Shown in pieces: positions 53,951 through 64,000 of a stretch of DNA of 64,000 bases (within the stretch, counting starts at the first letter, position 1; every line of letters starts with the position of its first letter). The stretch comes from Auricularia sp. M13 (lineage: Eukaryota; Basidiomycota; Agaricomycetes; Auriculariales; Auriculariaceae). Below the pieces are notes generated by a model. That model saw only the letters and a list, made by a program, of their open reading frames with translations, had not been told where the DNA came from and did no database searches. The DNA is taken from contig CM073202.1 in assembly GCA_037042915.1 (NCBI GenBank), positions 310,001-374,000 of the forward strand, read 5' to 3'. The position numbers and the translations under genes are program-made.

Positions 53951-54664
53951 AATTGATTTGCGACAGTGAAGGACTTCATGCGCAATTCTGATTAGCCACT
54001 GGCAGGCAATCCGTCCTACCAAGCTTACTAGATATCGAATGCGCTGTCGTCTCGCTGCTTTCGTGCTGTGATCATGCGTCCATCGTTCTTCCACCCGCAT
54101 TTGTAAATTGATCCAGACATATTGTGATGTATACTGTCCGCCAGCATGCAATTTCACTACATCTGTCCGCTGACAAGGTATTCTTGCCTGCCTAGAATCC
54201 TTCGTCTCCAGAAGATGGACTGCTGGCGAAGGATTCTAATGCGATCTTGTACTACACCAGAGAATTGCTCTGAAGGATCTGCGATGGTCAGGGGGCGCTG
54301 CGCACCTTAAACAGCGCAGCACGCAGCATTTGATTTTCTCCCAGGCATTCAAGCGCGCTTGGCATCAGCAGCGAAAATTGCGCGAGGGAGAACGTATGTA
54401 CCTATCTTGACCCTCGGTATGCTGCTCATTTTCCTTGAGCATGTTCGCAATACTGCATTGGCGCGGAGAATCAGGCGCCCCTGTCCCGAATCATCAGCGG
54501 CATCATGTGGATGACGATCATGTAATTGACGCGCGCAGTGGCTGTGCCAGCGTGTCGATTGCGCATGGCTCAAAGAGACCGAGATGCTCGGGCTCATTGA
54601 AACTCATAAATGACACCGGAATGCGCAACCCGCCGTTTCCTTCTCCCTCTCGAACCGCTCTCGC
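53951..54664. other. Intergenic stretch, no gene
   Basis: About 700 bp between the two tandem F-box genes. An inverted pair CTAGAATCCTTCG / CGAAGGATTCTA lies near 54194-54239. Confidence 0.5.
54194..54240. repeat. Hairpin-forming inverted repeat
   Basis: TAGAATCCTTCG and CGAAGGATTCTA are exact inverse copies separated by about 22 nt, downstream of F-box gene 2. It may act in transcript folding or mark a small fold-back element. Confidence 0.6.
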
Positions 54665-56023
54665 ATGCATCAGCTCACCATACCACAGCGGCTCCCTGTC
54701 GAGCTGCTCCTCCTCATCTTTGAGCGCGCGTCGGATCGGCTGAGCGGCAAGGTCGACCTGGAGGCCATCGTGGGGCCTGCGGCACACGTCCCGCTCGTCT
54801 CATGCGCGCTCGTGTGCCGCAGCTGGTCGCGCGTCGCGCAACGCGTGCTCTTCCGCGACCTGGTGCTCTCCCGCGCGGATTACGCTAAGAACGGAAAACC
54901 CGCACCCGGCATCGCGTGTATCCTCCGCGCGCTAATGCGCACGCTATCGGCGAACCACACTCTCGCGGCCTCTGTCGATTTCCTGCACGTCGATGTCGGG
55001 CGTCCGAGCCCGGCCGTCAGCGTCGCGGTCCAGGGGGACATCGCAGGGCCGCCATCCCTAATATCAAACTGCGACTCCCACGACGACGATGCGCACCTGG
55101 CGGATGTTGCGGCCCTTATCGCGCTCTGCCCCCGCGTGCGGCACGTGAGCATCACCCTCGAGTCCACGCCGCGCCTGGGACGCCGGGGAGCCGTGTTTTG
55201 TGATGCCGACCTCGAGCGCCTCAGGGCGGCTTCGCGCAGTGTGCGCCATTTCACATATACCGACTTCCGGCCGCTGTGCGACACCGTTGAGCCCGTCGCC
55301 GCTAATGCTGAGACCGACAATGGCAGCGCCATGGCCTCGAATGAGCTCCTCACGCATTTTCTCTCTGTTTGGCCGCAGCTTTCTCTGCTCTCTGTTTGTG
55401 GAACGTACAACGACGTTTCCGACGAGGCTCTCGCGATTCTCTCCACCTCATTACGAGAATTGCGTGGCTACGGCGCAGTCTCTCTGCCGCCCGTGGACTT
55501 TCCGCGTCTTGAGAGGTTGGAATGGGTCCGCTTACCGGCAGACAAGCTCGATAGCCTTCCTACCGGCCTGCAGAAGATGACTCTCTGGCAACTCTCGGAA
55601 GCGCTGGACCTTCGGCATCTCGAGGCACTGCGGCGCCTTGTCCTTGAAGTCCGCGACGATTCAGCCTGGATGACGCTTCGTCACCTTCCACCTGGTCTCG
55701 AACAGCTTATCATCTCTGACTTGCAAGGGGACGTTGGCAAAGACGCGCTGCTTAAAGCTATTCAAGATGGAAGGGGGCTAAGCTTGAAGTGCCTTACGCT
55801 AATTCAGCGGCGCAAACATAGTCTTCGCGACAACCTCGCGGAGGGATACGAAGACCTCGCGAAAGCCTGCTCCAAAAACAGCATTTGTCTGTCGTTCGAA
55901 ATCGAGGTGCGTACCAAAGTTTCACCGATGACAATCTCGAAATGCTCACACGAAGACAGACTGCTTCGGCGCCTTGGGATGTTATCCCGCGGCCATAACA
56001 CATACCAGGCGCGAATATTATAA
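54665..56023 (+). CDS. F-box protein 3 (single exon)
   Basis: An intronless frame of 452 codons. The F-box is at the N-terminus: TIPQRLPVELLLLIFERASD, then VPLVSCALVCRSWSRVAQRV and LFRDLVL. The remainder has Leu-rich repeat-like strands (LALCPRVRHVSITLES-type segments; PQLSLLSVCGTYNDVSDEAL; LRHLEALRRLVLEV; LPPGLEQLIISDL). It is typical of expanded basidiomycete F-box/LRR-like receptors. It lies 0.7 kb after F-box gene 2 on the same strand but the two proteins are not close copies. Confidence 0.82.
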   Translation: MHQLTIPQRLPVELLLLIFERASDRLSGKVDLEAIVGPAAHVPLVSCALVCRSWSRVAQRVLFRDLVLSRADYAKNGKPAPGIACILRALMRTLSANHTLAASVDFLHVDVGRPSPAVSVAVQGDIAGPPSLISNCDSHDDDAHLADVAALIALCPRVRHVSITLESTPRLGRRGAVFCDADLERLRAASRSVRHFTYTDFRPLCDTVEPVAANAETDNGSAMASNELLTHFLSVWPQLSLLSVCGTYNDVSDEALAILSTSLRELRGYGAVSLPPVDFPRLERLEWVRLPADKLDSLPTGLQKMTLWQLSEALDLRHLEALRRLVLEVRDDSAWMTLRHLPPGLEQLIISDLQGDVGKDALLKAIQDGRGLSLKCLTLIQRRKHSLRDNLAEGYEDLAKACSKNSICLSFEIEVRTKVSPMTISKCSHEDRLLRRLGMLSRGHNTYQARIL

Positions 56024-56363
56024 CGAGATTGATGTACCGTGCTTGTCGTGTACCTTACCAAGCCTTCTCCAAGACTCTGGCCGTTGCAGATTTCGATCTT
56101 GAGGAGCTTGAGGCCTGTCTCTGATTATACCCTCAAAACGGGGTTGGGGCGTATGAACCAGAACGAATTACGCAACCCCTGACGCTCCTGAGAGCAATGA
56201 CCCTAAGAGCGCATTCCTGCACTTCAAGCCACAGGACTTAAAGCTTAAAGCCCCGGACGGAGTTCCTGAGCTTACTCCGGGGGCTGTGCCCAGCCAAACC
56301 CAACTTGTTTACAGCGCCAACGATGGCCGCACGCTACTTGTCGTCTTGCCAGCATCCGCAGCC
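56024..56363. other. Intergenic spacer
   Basis: Short non-coding stretch with no gene. Confidence 0.5.
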
Positions 56364-58396
56364 ATGGCCAACGTCGTCGAATACGATGCCACCGCACACA
56401 GCGTCCGAGCCGTGACGGTATTCCAGGTTGACCGGGCGGAGGTGAACCGCCGCATCGAAGTCAAGTTGAAGGTACCCAGTTCGCAATCCATAGACTCTAT
56501 ACTGCTCGGGCTGACAATATTGTAGGCTGGCCAAAATGAAGTGGTAGTATCCCAGCTTCCCTCATGCTTGGATCAAGACAGCATTCGTGTCGACGGCCTC
56601 GGTGCGGCGACCATCTTCGACGTTATATACAGTGAGCAAATCGCTTTGCTCTCAAGGACCTGCTCTTATATGCCAAATAGGCCCCCCGTCCCCGACAAAT
56701 CATTATGAACAAAGCGACACGCTGAAAGAGCTTTACAAGCAACGCGAACAGCTCACTGCTGAGCGCAACGTTGTGGACCGAGAGATCGCCATACTCGACC
56801 AGTATGCAGGCACTCTGAACGCCAAGGATGCGAATGCTGGCCAGCTGGGCGACTTTCTCAAGTTTTACGCCGACAAGAAGACAGCGCTGAGCGGCCAGCT
56901 CATCGTATTGAGTGAAAAGTCTGTAGCCTTGGAGAAGGCCATCCACGCCGAGCAGACGACGAGCCAGACCGACCTCGAGTCGCAGAAGCGCGGCGTCAAG
57001 GTCACGATCGTCGTACTCACGGAAGCAGACGGTGCGGCCGAGCTGTCGCTCTCGTACACCGTCACCGGCGCTTCGTGGAGCCCGCTCTACGACCTTCGCG
57101 CCAGCATCGCTGGCGAGGCAGCGGACAGCAAGGGGCAGGAGGCCACCAGCAGTGTCCTTCTGCACTACCGCGCATCCATCGCGCAGAAGACAGGCGAGGC
57201 CTGGGACGGCGTGCAACTCACGCTCAGCACGGCGTCGCCGCAGCTGGGCACCGACGTGCCCGACCTGCGCCCGCTCAATGTCTTTGAGTACACGCCGCCG
57301 GTGCACCAACAGAAACGGAAACGCGTGTCACTCATGGCTGCTGGGCCCGGCGCGTACATGCGGAACAGCATTGCTGAGCGCAACCGCGTGGTACACGATG
57401 AAGCCGAGGATGGAGTCCTGGATATGACAATGTCCCTGGGCGGGCCACCTCCGCCCCCGCCGATTGTTCGTCTGCGCGAGACGACGGTTGCAGAGGGCGC
57501 GGTGTCTGCGACGTTCCTCATCGAGGGCTTGTCTACTATCCCCAGCGACACCGACGATGACTTCCAGACGCACAAGGTCTCCATTGCCGAAATCACCCTG
57601 TCGAACATCGAACTCGAGTGGGTCACCGTGCCGAAGGAGATACCCACTGTATTCTTGCAGGCGAGTCTCTTGCAGCCGTCTGCACCATTGCTCATCGTTC
57701 GGTGCAGTGCAAGGTCAAGAACACGTCAAACTACCCATTCCTCCCTGGCCCGGCCAGCGTGTACATGGGTAACTCGTTCGTGGCCAAGTCCTCCATCCCG
57801 GTATTTATCATTCGGACTCATGATCATCCGCGTGCACTCACGTCCGTGTTTTCCACTCTTCAGAACGTGTCGCCACAAGAGTACTTCTCCACCTCGCTGG
57901 GCGTGGACAACGCCGTGCGCGTGACGTACCACCCGCAGCAGAAGAAACTCAAGCAGCCGACGGGCTCTATCTTCGCGTCGTCCAAGACATCCACGACCTC
58001 CTTCTCGCAGCGCATTTCCATCAAGAACACGCGCCGCGCAACGCTGCCGCGGCTCATTGTCCGCGACCATGTGCCCTACAGCAACGACGCCCGCATCAAG
58101 GGTGCGTGCGCCGTTTAACTCGATGTGCTCATCCAGTACATTAATAAACTCATGTAGTCAACGTCGTGGAGCCAAAGGAACTTCCTACCGGCGGTCCAGC
58201 CAGCGCAACGGGCACCGCCGTGGATCAAGGCATCCGCGCGCGTTGGGCGCAAAAGAATAACGAGAAGCCTATCGACGGCGAAACTGGCGACGGCCGGCTC
58301 GAGTGGATTTGCTCCATCCCGGCAGGCAGCGAGGTGGACCTCAATCTCGTGTGGGAAGTCAGCGCGCCCGCTGGGTTGCAGTGGCGGACATCGTGA
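56364..58396 (+). CDS. DUF4139/DUF4140 domain protein (mucoidy-inhibitor-like)
   Basis: Six exons (56364-56471, 56526-56631, 56681-57660, 57708-57800, 57864-58101, 58158-58396) close in frame to 587 residues. The N-terminal DUF4140 part reads VRAVTVFQVDRAEVNRRIEV and QLPSCLDQDSIRVDGLG, followed by a coiled coil (LKELYKQREQLTAERNVVDR). DUF4139 follows: LSYTVTGASWSPLYDLRAS, YRASIAQKTGEAWDGVQLTL, FEYTPPV, NTSNYPFLPGPASVYMGNSF and VSPQEYFSTSLGVD. The function is not established; the name comes from bacterial relatives. It is cytosolic by the lack of signal or membrane spans. Intron 3 (57661-57707) appears to have a GC donor (CAG|GCGAGT). The 56286 ATG-less extension upstream is not needed. Confidence 0.85.
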
Positions 58397-59634
58397 GGTT
58401 CTGCGCTGCTACCATCCTGAAGCGGGGCAGATGTCCGTATTGGCTGCATGACATATCTGCAAGTACGACGGTGAGCCGAAGACATCCTGTATATAGCTAT
58501 TCATTCTGGCAACGTGCGTCTGTATGCTCTGTTGTACGCCCTTGTGCCATACAGTCTGATGTTTCTTGCGGATGTTTTAGTCATCTTCGACCATCAGACA
58601 ATTTTCTGTCTCTGGAATCAGAACGCTTTCAAGCTCCGATTCAAAGCATCCCTCTCCTCAACTCCTGCTCACCGCATCGCCAATGGCCATGCAAAGCATC
58701 TGTCGGAACCGTGGCTCATAAGAGACATGGACTGGTTCCCTAATTATTACGTATTGCACGCGCAGCTCGTGTCCGCAGAACGTCGCCACATTGTGCTCCC
58801 TGGCTGTGGCGCAGCCGATTTGCCTGCGCAGCCCCTATTATGAAGTCCAACAGATCCTCTATGGGTCTTCCTGCCTAATGAGGTGCGCGAAAGGTTTTGT
58901 ACTGCTTGTGCTGACGCTGTATCTGTGTCTGTGTCTCACTGCGGCGGCCACGAACCTGAACGCCTCCTGCTTCCTTTGGGGCCCAGAGCTTGCAGTTACG
59001 TATTCATACGACGTTATCGCCCATCTGACATTGCATCGAACTCATCTGGGCTCCAGACTGCTCGTTCTCGACTAGGCAGATCGTCGTTCACAGTGATTCT
59101 TTGGGATTTTTGGATTCGGAATCGGACCCGAGCATCTCATTATAGAGACACCCTGACTGCATCCCGACTTACGCGACTGAAACCCAACTTGCTTCAGCCG
59201 TGGTTTCCCATGGCTGCGTCTCAATGTCGAAAACGTTTCGACATGTTCCTGCTTCCTCGTTTCCCAACTGCTTCATTGTCCATCTCGGTTGCGCTACCAT
59301 ATTCACCTTCATGAACCCCACGCAATGCCGCTTCGGTAGCTGATCGCCTATCTGGGACTACATCGTTGGTCCCGGCGTCGATACACGTTCGCGTTCGTGG
59401 TTGGCTACAGCCACGGATTGTGCGCGTCTGCTTCTGGACATTCCGGGTGCAGTGAGCTCGTTCAAACCGGATGGTATTCATTGTAAACACTGACGTGTTA
59501 GCGTGGCGCAGACTGGTAGGCGGCGCGCACGTTCATCGCGGACCATGCGGGTCGTTGGAATTAGCCACTGGTCGTGGACTATAAAACGGCGGGCGTTCAG
59601 CGGTCGTAAGACGCCATCAGGATTCAGGAGCCCA
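58397..59634. other. Intergenic stretch, no gene
   Basis: 1.2 kb without a supported gene or repeat. Confidence 0.5.
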
Positions 59635-60868
59635 ATGCGTCTCATAAGCGCCTTTATCGTGTTCGCGTCGTGCCAGGCGCTCAATGTCCTCCTATCGAAC
59701 GATGATGGGTGAGCGTATTTCTGATCCTATAGACTCGCCGCCTCATGCCTGCAGGTGGGCGGAAGCGAACGTCCGCGCACAGTTTGCGTCGCTTGTTGAT
59801 GCTGGCTTCAATGTGCGCTGCGGCCGGTAGTGGTCCCGACATCGGTCAGGGTGTTGACACGTACTGCTAATCGCCCGCAGGTGATACTGTCCGCACCGGC
59901 CGAAAACAAGTCGGGAACCGGTTCTTCGGACCAGACGCCATCGCCGCGGACGACTCCCTGCGAGTTTAACAGCTGTCCAGCTGGGTCTCCCGCGGAAGGC
60001 TTCAATGCCAGCGATCGTTGGTATTCCCTCCAGCCCTTCACACCGGAAGCTGAATGCCGTAGCACGATTGAACTATGTGAACTCCTTCCCGTGCGTGTTT
60101 ACTTGTTGGATTCGGACTCTTAGTTGACACCATGGAACAGTGTTACATCCGTCAAGTTTGGAATTCAGACACTGTCTCCTCAATTCTTCGGCGGACCGCC
60201 CGACATTCTCGTCGCCGGCCCCAATGTAGGAAGTGAGCTGCCATCTCAGGTCTGGTTTAATGACCGTGCTGCCTATCTGACGGCTTCGGCGGCCGCGCCT
60301 GCAGGCAATCTCGGCTCGACCGTTCTGATCTCTGGAACTGTGTATGCTCAGCCTTCCCTCACACGAAGACTTCCACTTTCTCATGACAGCGGGCATCTGC
60401 ATCAGTGGTGCGGCTACTGAAGGCGCAAAGGAAGGCGTGCCCTCGCTCGCCTTCTCCGGCGCTACAGGATCGCAAGTTTCGTACACGACTCTGCCAAACA
60501 ATTATTCTGGGCTCTATGCGGCGCTAGCCACTTCGCTCACCCGTGCCGTCGTCGGTCCCGGAAAGCCGTTCCTGCCTTCTGGCGTCGCGCTCAATGTCAA
60601 CTTCCCGGCCGTATCGGGCTCCTGCACTACGACCGGCGACTTCAGCTTCGTCCTGTCTAGAGTTAATAGTGCAGGATCGGGCGCGCCGCCGGACGTCCGA
60701 ACGTGCGGGACAACTCGACTGCCCACGGAGAGCAGCGTCGTCGGCACGGGAGGAGGATGTTTCGTCAGCGTCAGTGTGTATAACTCCAGCACCAAAGGGG
60801 ACGTGCCGGCCAGCACGCAGCAGGTCGTTCTAAACAAGTTATCAACGTTCCTGTCCTGCCTGCCGTGA
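59635..60868 (+). CDS. Secreted SurE-like acid phosphatase / 5'-nucleotidase
   Basis: Seven exons (59635-59708, 59755-59812, 59881-60016, 60063-60090, 60141-60232, 60305-60341, 60406-60868) close in frame to 295 residues. A signal peptide (MRLISAFIVFASCQA) is followed directly by the SurE metal-binding start NVLLSNDDG. VILSAPAENKSGTGSSD and DILVAGPNVGSNLGSTVLISGTV supply the remaining metal and phosphate ligands, and GAATEGAKEGVPSLAFSG follows. The family hydrolyses phosphomonoesters; the signal peptide places this one in the secretory pathway. Two exons have only 28 and 37 nt. NYS and NSS sequons suit a secreted glycoprotein. The fungal C-terminal extension is Ser/Thr-rich. Confidence 0.88.
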
Positions 60869-61750
60869 CGATGATGTAGATATCCTCCGTGCACACCCTC
60901 TGCCTCATGTCTCATTCTCTTTGGTATGTGTGCTGCTATAGGTATAGTTGCGAAGGACGTGGAGCACCGGGTTTGCAGACATGAGAACTGTGTTCATGAC
61001 GTCGTGCCAGGGTCCTCCTCTATTGGCACCGAGATACGAGCGCCTTGCCTAAGCAGCAGTTCGATCGCATGTGGACGGAATGCCGATTCCCAAATATCAC
61101 CAAGATCGAGATCGTGAGGTTTTGCTTGCAATGAGACGGTGTCCGTGTCAATCTTTGTTTCTCAGCAATGTTCAGGAAGCGCTGAGAAAATTATGGGCGG
61201 TGCGCAGTACCTAAACTGGCCTAAATGACGCGCTAGAAAAGAGATACGGGCTGCGTCCGGGGGGGCCGGTGAGCACAGGAGAGCGTTTCTGGTTCTTTAG
61301 GCGCTGAGTAGTTCGCGGGAGCTGTCAGGCATATGACCGGGCTCAGGATATCTCTACGTCACCTGACTTCTGAGCAGTGGCTGACAGCGGCCGCAGACTT
61401 CGTGCCTGCTCCGGACCCATGGCCGGCGCCCAGTTCGAAAATTGGAGTGAGGAGCGGGAGAATGTCAGGTTTATGGTGGCAGTGATACGCGCGCATCATC
61501 GTAGCGGTCTGAGTCCAGGCCCTGCCTGGCTGGGTAAATTGCACGTTAGCAAGAGGTGTAGTTCTACAGTATGTGACAGGATGGATGCGCTATTTCGGAC
61601 AGGATTGGGGATGCAATTGACAAGATAAACACCAATGTGAGCGTCGAGGGCTGTTAGAGTCCCATGCTCGAAGATACCAGAGAAATGATGACCTGAGCGT
61701 CGTTGTCATGGTCGTTCGCTTCGTACGCGTCATACTCGCTACCGCCGAGC
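60869..61750. other. Intergenic stretch, no gene
   Basis: 880 bp of convergent 3' flanks; nothing supported. Confidence 0.5.
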
Positions 61751-62770
61751 TCAAACTCGCCGCGGCGGCATCCGCACGATTCCGTGGGTAAATGCCATAT
61801 GGTCCGTAAATCCCTTCTTCGCCGCGAACTTGATTGCGCAGCGTTTACAAAAGAACTCGCCTTCCGAAGCGTCAGCTCATTATTGGCAACAATAGCAAGG
61901 GGAAGACTTGCCTGGATAGTCCTCTACGGGAGAGCGCGGGCGAGGAGTCTGTTTCACGTCAGCATGGAACAGGATAAAGGACAGTGCATACCCTGTAGCG
62001 GTCAGGACTCTGCGGCGGGGCTAGCACAGAACGAAGTTGCTGGGGAGGGGCCGTCGAGGGGCGGTGAATAGACTCGCCAGTCAAGTGTTGCGCGAACGGC
62101 GTGCGTTGCTGCGTCGCAGGGTGGTAGTAGATCGACTGTGTCGATTGAGGTGGTGGTGGCGGCGGCACCCTTGACTGCCAGAATGCGGGATTGCCCGTCT
62201 GATTGAGAAGAGTAGATTCTACGAGGAAGTCCGGTCGTCAAATTGCCACGAATAGAACCTTCACTGGGCGAATGATGCGTACCAATCTCCCGCATTCGCG
62301 CGTTGGTGTCGAGGGCAGGGCGCTGTGGGAAGAGGGCAACGTCTCAAATACACGTTTCGCGGGCAGCCGTGCGCGTGTCTTACCGGCGCGTCTGCAATGT
62401 GCGCCTCCCATCAGCTCCGTTGCCACAACTGCGTTGGAGAATGCATACCAGAGCGTGGCACCAGGAAGTTTCGGTCGGTGCGCGGTTGGGGAGGTGGCAG
62501 CGTGTAACCTGGATGTGTGAACACGTCGGCAATGGCGACTGCGCTGCACGCTCACAAGAACGCACCAGGAGTTCTCGTCCTCCGCGGATCATCCGGTCGA
62601 AGGTGCGAAGACTGCATAGGGCGTCCCATACTGGAGGAAGCTGGGCAACGATGAGAAGAGTCCTGGCTTGACGCGCAGTGTGGAAGACAAAGGAGCTCAC
62701 AGTGCCGGCTCAGCTGCGAGCCCTCCTCGCGCCGTGCGCGTGGGTAATGCGTGCGCTGGTCGCTTGACAT
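61751..62770 (-). CDS. Pro/Gln-rich protein with a C-terminal C2H2 zinc finger
   Basis: Many small exons read downward: 62770-62701, 62640-62566, 62508-62449, 62391-62384 (8 nt), 62322-62283, 62218-61992, then a short exon ending near 61908 and a last exon to 61751. The first six close in frame. The protein begins MSSDQRTHYPRARREE, continues with low-complexity Ser/Pro/Arg and a PPPPPPQSTQSIYYHP segment, and ends with one C2H2 finger: FCKRCAIKFAAKKGF then TDHMAFTH (C-x2-C-x12-H-x4-H). The splice between the last two exons is uncertain; another frame is also open there. A single C-terminal finger after a disordered N-terminus suits a transcription regulator, but no ortholog is recognised. Confidence 0.55.
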
Positions 62771-64000
62771 GGTGTGAAGTGGGTTGCGACGAGGAGGGAG
62801 GAGGGAGGGAAAAGGCCAGAGCAACCGTTTGCAGATCTCGATGGTCCTTTAAACTGCGAAGAACCAAAGGATCCAGGCGGGAGCAGTCAACACCACCGTG
62901 CCAAACAGCACGACGTTACATACCAACGAGCACTGCTACGTCACGTGATACTCGGTTCCACAACGTGCGCAGGCCTCGTGTGTGGGCCCCGCCTTTGTCC
63001 CGGACACGTTCAGCGACGAGCGGGGCGCTTTGGGGCAGGCTGACGCAAGCAGCGGAAGCCAGATGAAGATGCGGAGTTGCACCCTGGCCCCTGGCCCGTC
63101 AAGCAACATCCCATCCGGCCGGATTTGCCCCGCCGGCAAGAAGTGATGCACCGAGGGATGCGCTGGATCCGGCCCAACGACTCGGCGTCGTGTCTACGCG
63201 AAGCGGACGTGTCGCCGACGGCTGAGACGGAAAGAGCCATGCTGGGCGCCCGGTTGCGGGATTTGCTTGCCCTCTCGTGCAGAACACGAGGCGTGCCTTC
63301 CACGCTTCCTGCCCGCAATGAGACGACGTCACGTTCAGCTCCCTCGCCAGAAGGAAGTCTGCGCGCGCGCGCAATTGATAAGTCAGGCGCCGGAGATGCG
63401 GACGCACAGATGGGATGGGACCCGCGCTTCGTTTGGTCTGATCGCTTGCGCAGGCGATTATCAGGCCAGGGGTCGATCCCGCCGCAGAACGAGGCACCAC
63501 TCAGCGCAAGCCTGGACAGCAGAACGCGGGCTTTTCTTCTGTGACCTGGAAGGCGCGCCCAGGTGAGAGAGGGAGCGTTGGACGATCGCAAAGTCGTCGG
63601 CGCGGAGTTCCGCATTGCTCGGGCGCTGTCGTCCCGGATCCCTTCTCGAGATGAGCATTCTCAGGCACGCCGACACGGAGCAACGGAGCGCTCTTACGTG
63701 TCTTCCCCACACGGCTACCTCCCTGGCTCCTGGGATATCAAGGACGAATTCAGGAAATGCTCCAAGGACTCGAGTATGCGCGCGCGCGAAGCTGCGCACA
63801 GGGTCTTTGGCGCTGCGCCCTGCATGTGTATCTCGGATGTCAGGACCCAACATCAAACCGCCGACTCGAGCAAGCAGCAACAATCTGTCCAGGTCCGTCA
63901 GACTCTGAGCAGCGCGAACGTCGCAGCGGAATAACAGAATTGCCGTCTCGGAGATCTTGGCCCAGATTGCATGCGCCGCCGCGACTGGGGGGCATCCATG
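62771..64000. other. Right end of window, no supported gene
   Basis: Several open frames on both strands (up to 201 codons at 63010-63615, minus) have biased composition and no family resemblance. A promoter region of the zinc-finger gene is expected near 62771-63000. Confidence 0.45.

Noticed and set aside
63010-63615. A 201-codon minus-strand frame near the right end
   Set aside because: Biased composition, overlapping equally long frames on both strands, no domain or splice support.
1-64000. CRISPR arrays or bacterial operons
   Set aside because: No regularly spaced repeats; introns, TATA boxes and gene families are all eukaryotic.

Overview
This window is nuclear DNA of a filamentous basidiomycete, most likely an Agaricomycete. 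The evidence is GC-rich coding sequence cut by many 45-70 nt introns (donors mostly GTGCGT, GTACGT or GTGAGT), a Plavaka-type transposase, a DUF6698 gene, F-box genes in the style of mushroom genomes, and ordinary fungal housekeeping genes. Gene models were spliced by eye; most of those given close exactly in frame from ATG to stop.

Layout. 0.1-6.5 kb: a low-complexity ORF, a Plavaka (CACTA-like) transposase on the minus strand and, head to head with it, a DUF6698 gene. 8.2-11.6 kb: an acidic, lysine-rich repeat protein with three duplicated short exons. 12-14.6 kb: mitochondrial ribosomal protein uS7m inside a cluster of five tRNA-like sequences and a retroelement remnant. 15.2-18.5 kb: a small PPxY membrane protein, a divergent syntaxin and a secreted protein. 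19.2-21.4 kb: a 6-phosphofructo-2-kinase whose phosphatase half has lost its catalytic histidine. 21.6-23.9 kb: a non-autonomous tyrosine-recombinase retroelement (Ngaro/PAT-like) with split direct repeats A1-B1-A2-B2. 24.3-25.3 kb: a bHLH regulator.

26.9-35.5 kb is an accessory region. It holds four paralogous 14-cysteine secreted proteins with identical gene architecture, an aquaporin placed between the first two, and an 808-bp MITE-like element. 35.7-37.7 kb: a second PPxY mini membrane protein and a secreted alpha/beta hydrolase. 39.5-42 kb: tRNA-Thr(AGT) with an intron and an STK16/Env7-type kinase with a 966-nt last intron. 42.5-51.1 kb: two multi-pass membrane paralogs plus a broken third copy, interleaved with an F-box gene and an amino-acid/GABA-type permease. 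The permease has a 470-bp retroposon in its coding sequence, and that insertion carries a splice acceptor that would keep the frame open. A 492-bp hAT-type MITE with a perfect 8-bp duplication sits beside the broken copy. 52.7-62.8 kb: two more F-box proteins, a DUF4139/DUF4140 protein, a SurE-like phosphatase and a C2H2 zinc-finger protein. The last 1.2 kb shows nothing I can support.

The best candidates for something undescribed are the 14-cysteine secreted family, the PPxY mini membrane-protein pair, the permease with a transposon-derived splice site, the Plavaka/DUF6698 divergent pair, and the family of tRNA-like sequences with hypervariable anticodon arms.
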